From positions 32,043 through 96,042 of the forward strand of contig CAZSXS010000001.1 in the NCBI GenBank assembly GCA_964611385.1: 64,000 bases of DNA. The letters are read 5' to 3'. Below the pieces are notes generated by a model, which was given only the letters and a program-made list of their open reading frames with translations, ran no database searches and was not told the DNA's origin. A program made the position numbers and the translations under genes. The DNA comes from CAZSXS01 sp964611385. GTDB lineage: Bacteria > Bacillota > Clostridia > Lachnospirales > CAYPQA01. Shown here piece after piece: positions 26,108 through 34,489 of this stretch (the stretch's first letter is position 1; the number at the start of each line of letters is the position of its first letter).

Positions 26108-27403
26108 TTAAAACATAACTTTAAACACAATATGATTCTTTCCATTCGTTGTTCGATTGAAAGCAAGCACGGAGGCGTTGAAGTCCTCGACTATTCGGCG
26201 GAGGCTATAAAGACCCAAGCCCCGGTCGCTGCCTTTTTTTGTGCTGTATCCTTTTTTAAAGAGTCTTTGTAGCACTTCATCTGAAAGCAGGGGGCAGGCG
26301 TTGCTCACCTCAATGACCAGAGCTTCATACTGACGATAGATACGCACCAGTACCATCTCTGGCTCTTGATCCTGTGCTCTTTCCTGTACGGCTTCGACAG
26401 CATTATCGATCAAGATGCCAAAGATTTCAGACAAGTGATAGTCATCAATATCAGCCGCCAAGCCATAGTCCCCTAGCTCAACCTCTACTCGTATCCCCAG
26501 GTTTTCTGCATCCATGACCTTGGAGGCAATAAGTGCGGAAACAAAGGGGCGTTTGATGTCCAAAAAGCGGGAAAGATATTTGTTTTCGCCGGAAACCTTA
26601 GTATATTCAGCAATGGCAGCCGACAGGCTTTCGTGGGTATGGAACATATTAGGGAGCATGGATATAGCTTGCGTGCGGTTTTTTTCTTCATGAAGGCGGT
26701 TCCGCAGCCGGGCAATGGATTCGTTAAACACCTCCATAAAGCGGGCGTCTCCCGTACTTTTTTCCTTGCTTGAAAGCGAACTTGATTCATAAAGCAGGCC
26801 ATTCAATAGGTTTAGTAAAATCAGAAAGGGAAGAAGGGCAAAAATGAGATAAGAGGGAAGCAAGGCTCCCATGCGATGACTAAGGATAAGCAAAAAAAGG
26901 AAGATGAAAAGGTTAAAGAGAATTCGCTTTGTAAGCAGGGGTTTTTTCGTCATGAGCCCAAAAAGCCGATCCAGAGGTAAGCCAAGTAGTAGTACTCCTA
27001 CCAAGCCGGTACAGATCCCCCTTAGCAGCAGTTCCCGTTGAAATACCTCCATGTCTTCCAGGGGGAGCAGAAAATGAAGGGCAAAAAAACGAAGCCCCAG
27101 CCAAAGAGCGCCCACAATGCAAACAGAAACGAGGCACACATGAAAGGCATCCGTCCACTTGAGCTTGAACAGCCCCTTTAGGCTGAGGAGCAGAATGAGT
27201 AGGTAAACCATCTCATCAATGGTTGTTTCTGTTCGTACACAAAGTGTATAAAGCAAGGTGGCCATCAGTACAGAGCCTAAAAGCTTCACTACTCGTGCTA
27301 CTGAGGGCCTTTGTAGGCTGTAGCCTGTCATTTTGGCAGCCACAAGCACGGGCAACAGAACGTCAAAGAAATTGCCAGCATAGGATTGTAAAAGGATATA
27401 CAT
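26108..27403 (-). CDS. GHKL-type sensor kinase (AgrC/CitA-like)
   Basis: A 431-residue kinase with six to seven predicted membrane spans in the first 205 residues and a C-terminal GHKL ATPase (N-box ILIDNAVEAV, G-box DRGLGLYSLRRIVEDF). The helix before the ATPase, where AgrC-like kinases carry RHDF-type phospho-acceptor motifs, reads LRNRLHEEKNRTQ, so a canonical H-box is not obvious. The gene overlaps its LytTR regulator by 1 base (TAATG). Such pairs often respond to peptides and control surface proteins. Confidence 0.85.
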   Translation of the reverse strand: MYILLQSYAGNFFDVLLPVLVAAKMTGYSLQRPSVARVVKLLGSVLMATLLYTLCVRTETTIDEMVYLLILLLSLKGLFKLKWTDAFHVCLVSVCIVGALWLGLRFFALHFLLPLEDMEVFQRELLLRGICTGLVGVLLLGLPLDRLFGLMTKKPLLTKRILFNLFIFLFLLILSHRMGALLPSYLIFALLPFLILLNLLNGLLYESSSLSSKEKSTGDARFMEVFNESIARLRNRLHEEKNRTQAISMLPNMFHTHESLSAAIAEYTKVSGENKYLSRFLDIKRPFVSALIASKVMDAENLGIRVEVELGDYGLAADIDDYHLSEIFGILIDNAVEAVQERAQDQEPEMVLVRIYRQYEALVIEVSNACPLLSDEVLQRLFKKGYSTKKGSDRGLGLYSLRRIVEDFNASVLAFNRTTNGKNHIVFKVMF

Positions 27404-28116
27404 TATTTTCCACCTGTCAGATTGGGCTTGAAGGCTCGGCCAATGGGTAGATTTTTATGCGGCTTTCGTAATAAGAGCTCTGAACCCGAGGCATCCACCT
27501 TGATGACATAATTCATGTTAACGATGTAACTTTTGTGGCATTGCACAAAGGGTTCACTTAGCTTTTGCAGGAGTTGTTTTAAGGAATAATTTTTGATCAC
27601 AAGCACATCGTCTGCCAGCCACACCGTTATATCATGGGACATGCATTCGATGTACACGATATCCTCCTTAATCAGCCGATATCGCTTCCCTCCGGCTTCA
27701 AGCTCCAGAATGCTTCCCTTTTTCACCGACTTGTTGGCAAAGATCGTCTTTAGGGCTTCCACCAGGTCTTGTTTTCGGAAGGGTTTTTCCAAAAATTGAT
27801 AACAGTGGGTTTCGTTGATCGCCTCAAAGACGGTTCCGGGATTGGCGGTTATGTAAATAATGGGGGCATCAGCATAACGGGGATGATGCAGTGCATATTT
27901 TCCCACCTCTATACCAGCCTTATTATTTTTCGGAATGGCAATATCCAGCAAAAACAGGTCAATATACCCCTTGTCAATATGCTCTATGGCTTCCCGTACC
28001 GTTCCGGCGTTATAAATATGCACTACCCGCCCCAGCTCGGCAAAGGCGTCGGTGACAATCTGCCCCACCCCCTTTTGGATAATCAGGTCATCCTCAAATA
28101 TCAGAACACTAAACAT
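27403..28116 (-). CDS. LytTR family response regulator
   Basis: A 237-residue regulator starting at ATG 28116 after AAGGAGG. The receiver domain has EDD near the N-terminus and the acceptor Asp in LFLLDIAIP. The LytTR DNA-binding domain (SILELEAGGKRYRLIKEDIVYIE..., FVQCHKSYIVN, GRAFKP) is complete. It is paired with the GHKL kinase downstream. Likely targets are the secreted-protein genes at 29157 and 29748, transcribed divergently from this operon, but no clear LytTR site was found. Confidence 0.92.
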   Translation of the reverse strand: MFSVLIFEDDLIIQKGVGQIVTDAFAELGRVVHIYNAGTVREAIEHIDKGYIDLFLLDIAIPKNNKAGIEVGKYALHHPRYADAPIIYITANPGTVFEAINETHCYQFLEKPFRKQDLVEALKTIFANKSVKKGSILELEAGGKRYRLIKEDIVYIECMSHDITVWLADDVLVIKNYSLKQLLQKLSEPFVQCHKSYIVNMNYVIKVDASGSELLLRKPHKNLPIGRAFKPNLTGGK

Positions 28117-28181
28117 TTCGTCCTCCTTATTGTATGAAAGCTGCTCGCAAGCTGTTTCGGGTGGTATCCCGTCTGTTGCTT

Positions 28182-28946
28182 TCATCGGATCGTTTTATGC
28201 AACTTGTGTCCGCTCATAGTATAGACGGCTAACAGGACAAGAACGAGATACCACAAGCGTATCACTGACCAACCAACGAAGGGCTGCATTCGGTAGCTGT
28301 CGGCAGTAAACTTCAAGCAATCTGATACCATAGATACGATGGGTCTTTCATAGCTATGCCACAGGGATTCATGCGATTTTAAATAAACCGGCTTCCCAGG
28401 TAGCAGGTGTTCCAGTTGTAGCTTGGTATAGAGAGCAAGGGTAGCGCTTAGACTGATCTTTTGATTCTGGGTGTTATACAGCATCAGGATCGGAAAGGAA
28501 AATTTGCTGCCAAACCCCAGACTTTGCGTATCTGTGCGGCAGTCAATCAAAATCAACATGTCCACTACTTTATAATTTGTAAGGCTTTGTAGCAGGGGGA
28601 TCGCTTGCATTTCCACCGCAACCAATCCCAGAGTCTTTTGCTCAGCAAAGACAGCTTGGAGTGGCGTGAGATTCGTATCATAGGCAACATAAACACTAAA
28701 GCCTTGCTGATAGTAAGAACGCAGCAGGGCTTTTCCCATTTCGTTCTCTTTGTCCGGCACCAGCAGTAGGATCGCGCGCTCCCCGTTTTTATAATAACTA
28801 AAGGTTTCAGTAGCAAGCGTGGGTCTAAAGGGAAGCATGCCCAGGATGTAAAGTCCTAACCATATCAATAGAAGCACCAGGCCTATAAGCCAGGATGTTT
28901 TAACTTTTTTAATAAGACATTCCCCTTTCCTGTTATCCACCACCAA
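28182..28946 (-). CDS. Bitopic membrane protein of unknown function
   Basis: Up to 254 residues with an N-terminal span (WLIGLVLLLIWLGLYILGM) and a C-terminal span (VIRLWYLVLVLLAVYTM) enclosing an extracytoplasmic alpha/beta-like domain. The pattern of strands (RAILLLVPDKE, FSVYVAYD, LGLVAVEM, VDMLILIDCR) resembles an alpha/beta hydrolase-type core, but no catalytic Ser elbow is visible. The exact start is unsure: a TTG opens the frame at 28946 without a good site. It lies upstream of, and co-directional with, the LytTR regulator, so it may be an accessory sensor. Confidence 0.5.
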   Translation of the reverse strand: MVVDNRKGECLIKKVKTSWLIGLVLLLIWLGLYILGMLPFRPTLATETFSYYKNGERAILLLVPDKENEMGKALLRSYYQQGFSVYVAYDTNLTPLQAVFAEQKTLGLVAVEMQAIPLLQSLTNYKVVDMLILIDCRTDTQSLGFGSKFSFPILMLYNTQNQKISLSATLALYTKLQLEHLLPGKPVYLKSHESLWHSYERPIVSMVSDCLKFTADSYRMQPFVGWSVIRLWYLVLVLLAVYTMSGHKLHKTIR

Positions 28947-29156
28947 ATATACCGGCAGTAGTATAGCAAACCCAGTGTTTCTGTGTCAATCTTGCACTTT
29001 TTTTCTCGCCTTTTCTCCATTTGACTGTATACCGTTCAAAAGTTTTCAGTTGTTCGTGCTGTATATGGGTTGTTTGTGCAGCGCGTCTTGAAGGATGAGC
29101 TTTGATGGCGTATTGTTGTTTCAAAGGAAATGACAACAATAAGGGGAGGGAAAAGA

Positions 29157-29672
29157 ATGAAGAAAAATTGGAAGAAAAAAATAATGTGGGTGGCTGGGGT
29201 CTGCTCGGCTTTAGCATTGGCTTTCTTTCTGTATAACTACCTAAAACCCGCCGCTGTGGAAACGGTAGCCGGATTAGAGTTTGAAAACGCTACCCTGGGT
29301 ATCTTGCCGGGAATTGATTTGGATGCCAGACAGAAAGAACTGCAAGAGATCCTGGATAAAAGCATGATTGCCTTTTCCATCAATACCAACCCAACCTTTG
29401 CCGACGGAGAGGCTCTGGGCAATCTGATGATTGAAAACCCGGAGAACAATGCAAAGCTTTTGGTGGTTGAGGTCTACTTGGATCTCACGAAGGAACTGGT
29501 CTACAAATCTAAAGCCATTAAACCGGGCTACTTCATTGAGGAAGTCAAGTTGGACACAAAGCTTTCTGAGGGCACCTATCCTGCAACCGCTTTCTTTAAG
29601 GGTTATACAGAGGATACCCAGGAATTTATCGGGCAGGCCGGTATGGAAATACTATTGCACATTATGAGTTAA
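29157..29672 (+). CDS. Small secreted or membrane-anchored protein, unknown family
   Basis: A 171-residue protein with basic KKNWKKK then a hydrophobic segment (MWVAGVCSALALAFFLY) and an outside domain of about 140 residues, apparently all beta (KLLVVEVYLDLTKELVY, YPATAFFKGYTED). The ATG at 29157 follows AGGGGAGG. It precedes another secreted protein by 75 bases in the same direction. The C-terminal half resembles single-domain surface modules seen next to IPTTVPF-type proteins in Clostridia, but the family is not identified. Confidence 0.6.
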   Translation: MKKNWKKKIMWVAGVCSALALAFFLYNYLKPAAVETVAGLEFENATLGILPGIDLDARQKELQEILDKSMIAFSINTNPTFADGEALGNLMIENPENNAKLLVVEVYLDLTKELVYKSKAIKPGYFIEEVKLDTKLSEGTYPATAFFKGYTEDTQEFIGQAGMEILLHIMS

Positions 29673-29747
29673 ACGCTCTTGAAACCGGCTTGTGGCAGTG
29701 TTAGGCCAAGTTCAAGAGAGAGGAAAAAAGAACAAGGAGGATTCAGT

Positions 29748-30350
29748 ATGAAAAGAAAGATTATTGCTGTTTTGGCTGCACTATCACTCAGCAGTGGCTT
29801 GGTGTATGCCTCGAACTACAACAGTGTGGATGTTACGGTGGGAGAGGGGCGGGAGATGACCATGATCGGTTCTGTCCTTCCTTCTATAGTCTCTGTAACC
29901 ATCCCCACCACCGTTCCCTTTGATATGAGTAAGAATTTGAGCGGCGAAAACAAAGCCGTGTCCCCGGTTGTTCCCTTCCGGAACAATTCAGCCTCTACCC
30001 TGTATGTTTCCATTCGGCAAACTACCATTGATATCAGCAAGTTTCCTGGAACGGCCTGGAGTGACGATGGCGTTGTGTATGAAAATGATAACAGTATCGC
30101 CGTGGGCTTTATGCGAGTGACCTCTGATTCAGCCTTGCGTCCCACAGACATTGAAGACAACAAGACCACTTGGCTGATTAAAGGCGCCTTTAGCCAAGGC
30201 TTGGTGGAAATTCCCAAGAACTCATCCAAATTTACTTATGTAGTCGGTAAAATCGGTAAGTCAGTACCCGAAACCGGCGGTACAAACTTTACCGTTGTTC
30301 CAACCTTTGTGGTAACCACAACGACAGCAGGGCTTAGCTATAAAGAGTAA
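29748..30350 (+). CDS. Secreted surface-type protein with IPTTVPFDM motif
   Basis: A 200-residue protein with a clear signal peptide (KIIAVLAALSLSSGLVYA) and a mature beta-rich domain. The motif VTIPTTVPFDM near residue 65 recurs in Clostridial extracellular proteins of unknown role. The ATG at 29748 follows AAGGAGG. It is co-directional with the protein at 29157 and ends before a strong terminator, so the two form a small operon. A divergent GHKL/LytTR system may control it. No wall anchor is visible. Confidence 0.65.
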   Translation: MKRKIIAVLAALSLSSGLVYASNYNSVDVTVGEGREMTMIGSVLPSIVSVTIPTTVPFDMSKNLSGENKAVSPVVPFRNNSASTLYVSIRQTTIDISKFPGTAWSDDGVVYENDNSIAVGFMRVTSDSALRPTDIEDNKTTWLIKGAFSQGLVEIPKNSSKFTYVVGKIGKSVPETGGTNFTVVPTFVVTTTTAGLSYKE

Positions 30351-30437
30351 GCTTGCTATATTACAAACGAGCATTAGTATCACAGCACGTGCCAAAAGAG
30401 CCATTACGGTACAATCTCCTTGAACCTTAATTGGATA

Positions 30438-30491
30438 CCAAAAAACAGCCAAACTCGAAAGCGAGACTCGCTTCGTGTTTGGCTGTTTTTT
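30438..30491. terminator. Bidirectional terminator between secreted-protein operon and metal operon
   Basis: AAAAAACAGCCAAACTCG pairs with CGTGTTTGGCTGTTTTTT around an inner AAAGCGAG/CTCGCTT hairpin. Confidence 0.92.
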
Positions 30492-30527
30492 GTGGTGTAG
30501 CTTTCAACTCGCTGTTGTATAAGCTAC

Positions 30528-31661
30528 CTAATGACTATGTACATGATGCAAATCCGGCGTATGAGGATGAGCATGGCAGACTTCCTCATGCGTGTGCATA
30601 TGGCTATGTTCTATTATAGAAGATGTACGCCTTTTCGCATGAGTAAGGTTTTGTTTGGCCGTATGATGGAGACGATCCTCCTTTTGCGTTTGGTTAAAAT
30701 CATCATGCTTATGTGTATGATGCAAATCATCATGCCTGTGCTTATGCTCGTGTTTCATTCTTTCGTGGGTGTGCTCGTGGTCATGGGTTTCTACGGTGCC
30801 AAAATAAGTGCCAATCAGCATAAGGCCAAAAGCAACTCCAAAGGACAGTGAAGGTTGCGCCTTAAAGAGCAAAAAGGAAATCAACACACCGATAAAGGGT
30901 GCAACAGCGTAATACGCACTGGTTCTGGCGGCCCCCAGTTCCCGTTGTGCGAGTATGTAGAAATAAATGCTCAACCCATAAGCGACGAAGCCAAGCAGCA
31001 GGGCAGCAAGTATATGCAGAGCCGTAGCCTGGTATTCTTTCAAAAAAACAGCGATCAACAATGCACCAAAGCCTGAGCCAAAACCCTTGATAACCACAAT
31101 TTGCATAGGATCCTTTAAGGACAGCATTCTTGTACAATTGTTTTCAAATCCCCAGCACAAGCAAGCTAAAAGAACGAAAACAGAGCCCATGGAAAAGCGA
31201 ATGTTCACAATGGAATCCACTGAGAGAATTGTAGTCGATATGGTGACTAAAGCTATGGCAATCCACATTCGTTTACCGATGGCTTCTTTAAAGATCAGCA
31301 GCGCAATCAGCGAAGTAACAACGATTTCGAAGTTGTTCAGCAAAGCGACACTGGCTGGGCTGGATGTGGAAATGCCCAACATTAAAAAGATTGGGGCGGC
31401 AATGTCTAAGATTATCATGGACAAAACAAAAGGAAGCTCCTTTTTTGTGATTCGAGCTTCCTTTTGTTCCGGCTGCTCTGCCTTGGACTTGCTTGTCAAA
31501 ACTTGAATGGCAAGCATACCCAGTCCGACCCCCAAGTAAAGCAGAGCCGCCAAGAGCGTAGGCGATAGACGCTGTAATAAAACCTTAGAGAAGGGTGCGG
31601 ATATTCCGTAAAAGACTGCGGCCAGTATAGCAGTAACGATCCCTATATTTTTCCCCTTCAA
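30528..31661 (-). CDS. DMT/EamA-family transporter with His-rich cytoplasmic tail
   Basis: About 377 residues from a TTG start at 31661, 9 bases after AAAAGGAG; this fixes the N-terminus as MKGKNIGIVTAIL. Ten predicted spans form two EamA repeats (residues 1-295). The last 85 residues are an extreme His/Asp/Glu-rich tail with many HxH and HDH pairs (HDHEHTHERMKHEHKHRHDD and onwards), a likely metal-binding or sensing tail. It is the last gene of a CadC-HMA-CadA-type operon, which suggests transport of Zn, Cd, Co or Ni or of a metal-bound metabolite. DMT transporters usually carry organic solutes. Confidence 0.78.
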   Translation of the reverse strand: MKGKNIGIVTAILAAVFYGISAPFSKVLLQRLSPTLLAALLYLGVGLGMLAIQVLTSKSKAEQPEQKEARITKKELPFVLSMIILDIAAPIFLMLGISTSSPASVALLNNFEIVVTSLIALLIFKEAIGKRMWIAIALVTISTTILSVDSIVNIRFSMGSVFVLLACLCWGFENNCTRMLSLKDPMQIVVIKGFGSGFGALLIAVFLKEYQATALHILAALLLGFVAYGLSIYFYILAQRELGAARTSAYYAVAPFIGVLISFLLFKAQPSLSFGVAFGLMLIGTYFGTVETHDHEHTHERMKHEHKHRHDDLHHTHKHDDFNQTQKEDRLHHTAKQNLTHAKRRTSSIIEHSHMHTHEEVCHAHPHTPDLHHVHSH

Positions 31662-31679
31662 AATCTCATCTCCTTTTAG

Positions 31680-31763
31680 CCAAAGGCCTTCGGAACAAGC
31701 TATCAGAGGCAACCCTCTGAAAATCTAACAAAGGTTGCCTTCAAAAAACTTTTCCAAAGGCCT
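31680..31763 (-). promoter_or_regulatory. Mutually exclusive hairpins before the DMT transporter
   Basis: Two hairpins compete: TCAGAGG (31704-31710) with CCTCTGA (31715-31721), or AGGCAACC (31707-31714) with GGTTGCCT (31733-31740). A direct repeat CCAAAGGCCT at 31680 and 31754 brackets the region. The segment lies between two genes of the metal operon and just upstream of the ribosome site of the transporter gene. Confidence 0.5.
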
Positions 31764-32376
31764 AATGGCTTAACGTTATATATCGATTTACCCGACGGAT
31801 ATAGTCAGCATACTGCTGTTTAAAGACAGACAACAAATATTTTTCTTCATTTAAGATCTGCCGATGAAAGATCAGCAGGCCACATATAGCAAAGACAAGG
31901 TTCAACAGATTGGAGAAGCAAAAAGCTATGCCTACATATAAAAGATCAAAACCCACGAAAGCCGGATTCCTACTGATTTTGTAAATTCCATTCGTTACCA
32001 GTTCAGTTTTTTGTGAGCTGTCAATTCCAGCACGCCAATTTGATTTCATTGTGATTGTGGAAACGGTGAAAAAGAGAACGCCGATGAATGCCAGCGCAAG
32101 CCCCGTAGGCCGTAAGTAGCGAATCTCAAACAGGAGTGGTACAGTCGGCAATAAAATACTGCCGACCTGCACAACTGCCATGCTATAGGTAAAGAGCAGC
32201 GCTATCCGTTCAAAGCGCCTGACCTCTTCTGGCTTTTCACCTTTGCCAAGTCTGTTTGCTTTTATTCCTATGTTCTTTAAGTTCAGTGCTTTTATAAAGT
32301 ATGTTATATAAAAAAATCCAACGATGAATAAGGCGATCATTTGAAAATAATCCATACAGTTACTCCTTAATGTCAA
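31762..32376 (-). CDS. Isoprenylcysteine carboxyl methyltransferase-family membrane protein
   Basis: A 204-residue protein with five predicted spans and the ICMT/PEMT-type core: GIYKISRNPAFVGFDLLYVG followed by EEKYLLSVFKQQYADYIRRVNRY near the C-terminus. The RNP and EE motifs bind SAM in this superfamily. It overlaps the P-type ATPase gene by 17 bases, so it belongs to the metal operon. Small-molecule or lipid methylation is possible, but the substrate is unknown; such genes recur beside CadA-type ATPases. Confidence 0.85.
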   Translation of the reverse strand: MTLRSNCMDYFQMIALFIVGFFYITYFIKALNLKNIGIKANRLGKGEKPEEVRRFERIALLFTYSMAVVQVGSILLPTVPLLFEIRYLRPTGLALAFIGVLFFTVSTITMKSNWRAGIDSSQKTELVTNGIYKISRNPAFVGFDLLYVGIAFCFSNLLNLVFAICGLLIFHRQILNEEKYLLSVFKQQYADYIRRVNRYITLSH

Positions 32377-34228
32377 TTGTACTCTTTTTTATATTCATCA
32401 CTCGCATGGCATTCAAAATCGCAAGCACAGATACGCCCACATCTGCAAAAACAGCCTCCCACATGGAAGCCATCCCACCAGCCCCCAGAACCAGGACAAG
32501 CACCTTGATGACCAGTGCAAACCAAATGTTCTGCTTTACAATCCCCAGCGTTCTTTTGGATAGCTTGATGGCCGCTGTCAGCTTGGACGGCTCGTCGGTC
32601 ATGATCACAATATCAGCAGCCTCAATGGCAGCATCTGAACCTAGACCGCCCATGGCAATCCCGATATCAGCACGGGCAAGCACCGGGGCATCATTAATCC
32701 CATCACCCACAAAGGCAAGCTTTCCTTTTTTGGACTTCTCAGTCAAAAGCTTTTCCACCAGGGTCACCTTATCGGTTGGCAAGAGTTCAGTGTACACAGC
32801 ATCCAGTTCTAGTTCCTTGGCAACCTTGGCCCCAACGCTTTTCGAATCACCAGTCAGCATAACGGTCTTCTGTATGCCCGCATTTTTTAGGCTGCGAATG
32901 GCCTCAGCAGCATCTTCCTTGATTTCATCGGATATAACGATATAGCCTGCAAATATTCCATTTATTGCAACATAAACAAGGGTTCCGACTTGCTCTGCAT
33001 GGGGAAACGGAATGCTCATTGTTTGCATAAGCTTTTGGTTCCCAGCATAGATTGTTTTGCCGTCTATCACGGCCTTGACCCCGTGTCCAGCAATTTCCTC
33101 TACTTCTGTGATTCTTGTGCTGTCTATTGTTGCGCCAAAGGCCTTTTTGAGGGAAACAGAGATCGGATGAGTGGAATAGCTTTCTGCCATTGCTGCCAGC
33201 TCAAGGAGCTTTTGGGAAGGTAAGGTTTCCGAATGAATTTCTGTGACCTCAAATACACCCTTGGTCAGTGTGCCCGTTTTATCAAACACTACAATCTCAG
33301 TAGAAGAAAGCGCCTCCAGATAATTGCTTCCTTTCACCAAAATCCCTTGCCGAGACGCTCCTCCGATTCCGCCGAAAAAGCCAAGAGGAATCGAAATCAC
33401 CAAAGCACAGGGGCAAGATATGACCAGAAAGGTTAGCGCCCGATAAATCCACTCAGAAAAAGTTGCGCCGCTGATCAGCAGTGGAGGGACCACAGCTAGA
33501 CAGGCTGCGATAATTACAACAGCAGGGGTATAGTATCTGGCAAACTTGGTAATAAAATTTTCGGAATTTGATTTTCTGGAGCTTGCATTTTCAACCAAGT
33601 CAAGGATTTTTGTAACCGTTGATTCGCCATATTCCTTTGTGACTTCCACGGTCAGCAGACCGTTTATATTAATACAGCCGCTTAAAACCTCTGTTCCAGC
33701 CGAAACATCACGAGGTAAGGATTCACCGGTTAGGGCGGAGGTGTCAATGACACCATTCCCTTCAAGGACTTTGCCGTCAAGAGGAACCCGTTCGCCGGGC
33801 TTGATGAGGATGACCTCGCCGATCCGAACCTCATCAGGGTCTAACTGGATCACTTCACTGCCGCGTTTCACATTTGCATAGTCGGGACGTATGTCCATCA
33901 GGCTTGCAATGGACTTTCTGGACTTATTCACGGCATAGTCCTGAAAAAATTCCCCAAGTTGGTAAAACAGCATGACCGCAACCGCTTCGGGATATTCCCC
34001 GATCAGGAAAGCTCCAATGGTAGCGATTGTCATCAGAAAATTTTCATCCAGTACATTACCACGGAAAATATTTTGAATCGCACTTACAAGCACATCTCCA
34101 CCAATAATGAGATATCCCACAAGAAAAATCAAAAGTGGAAGGAAAGCTGAATCCGTTTTCCAAAGCAGCCCAAGGGCAAAAAACAGGCCACCGCCGACAA
34201 TTTTTGCAACTCTAAGTTTGTTTGTCAC
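32360..34228 (-). CDS. cadA: Heavy-metal P-type ATPase (CadA/ZntA type)
   Basis: A 622-residue P1B-ATPase exporting Zn2+, Cd2+ or Pb2+. The actuator TGES is at 167-170, CPC at 272-274 and the phosphorylation motif DKTGT at 316-320; HP lies in STHPIS and GDGIND in the P domain. The membrane motif CPC with no N-terminal HMA domain is notable, because a 73-residue HMA protein is encoded separately upstream. Its regulator is a CadC-like ArsR protein. The gene symbol is by class; ion specificity is inferred from CadC cysteines, not proven. Confidence 0.9.
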   Translation of the reverse strand: MTNKLRVAKIVGGGLFFALGLLWKTDSAFLPLLIFLVGYLIIGGDVLVSAIQNIFRGNVLDENFLMTIATIGAFLIGEYPEAVAVMLFYQLGEFFQDYAVNKSRKSIASLMDIRPDYANVKRGSEVIQLDPDEVRIGEVILIKPGERVPLDGKVLEGNGVIDTSALTGESLPRDVSAGTEVLSGCININGLLTVEVTKEYGESTVTKILDLVENASSRKSNSENFITKFARYYTPAVVIIAACLAVVPPLLISGATFSEWIYRALTFLVISCPCALVISIPLGFFGGIGGASRQGILVKGSNYLEALSSTEIVVFDKTGTLTKGVFEVTEIHSETLPSQKLLELAAMAESYSTHPISVSLKKAFGATIDSTRITEVEEIAGHGVKAVIDGKTIYAGNQKLMQTMSIPFPHAEQVGTLVYVAINGIFAGYIVISDEIKEDAAEAIRSLKNAGIQKTVMLTGDSKSVGAKVAKELELDAVYTELLPTDKVTLVEKLLTEKSKKGKLAFVGDGINDAPVLARADIGIAMGGLGSDAAIEAADIVIMTDEPSKLTAAIKLSKRTLGIVKQNIWFALVIKVLVLVLGAGGMASMWEAVFADVGVSVLAILNAMRVMNIKKSTIDIKE

Positions 34229-34241
34229 ACGCCCTCCCCCT

Positions 34242-34463
34242 TTAAACCTTTTTCAGTACAACTGAAGGAGAAAGCTTTTTCACAACAAGCTCAATCTCCT
34301 TTATTAAGCCATCCACTTTTTCTTCACTGGTTTCAAAAGAAAGCTTGGTTGTCATAAAGTTCACCGTCGCTTGCTCAATCCCTTCTATTTTATTAATTGC
34401 CCGCTCAATTTTTGCTGCACAGTTTGCACAGTCTAATCCCTCAAGTTTAAAATTCTTTTTCAT
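34242..34463 (-). CDS. Stand-alone heavy-metal-associated (HMA) domain protein
   Basis: A 73-residue HMA domain with metal motif GLDCANC and a second-half KIEGIEQATVNFMTTKLSF that matches the ferredoxin-like HMA fold. The protein lies 13 bases upstream of the P-type ATPase gene, which lacks this domain, so it acts either as a metallochaperone or as a detached N-terminal domain of the pump. LDCANCAAKIE resembles Zn/Cd-type HMA domains rather than copper chaperones (MxCxxC). Confidence 0.92.
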   Translation of the reverse strand: MKKNFKLEGLDCANCAAKIERAINKIEGIEQATVNFMTTKLSFETSEEKVDGLIKEIELVVKKLSPSVVLKKV

Positions 34464-34489
34464 TGTAAAAATTCCCCCTCAAATGAATG

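Noticed and set aside
28981..29130. LytTR-type binding repeats before the gene at 29157
   Set aside because: GTT-containing half-sites are present but their spacing (7 and 15 bases) does not match the usual 21-22-base repeat distance.
32370..32945. Plus-strand 191-codon frame
   Set aside because: Antisense of the P-type ATPase gene, which has all catalytic motifs.
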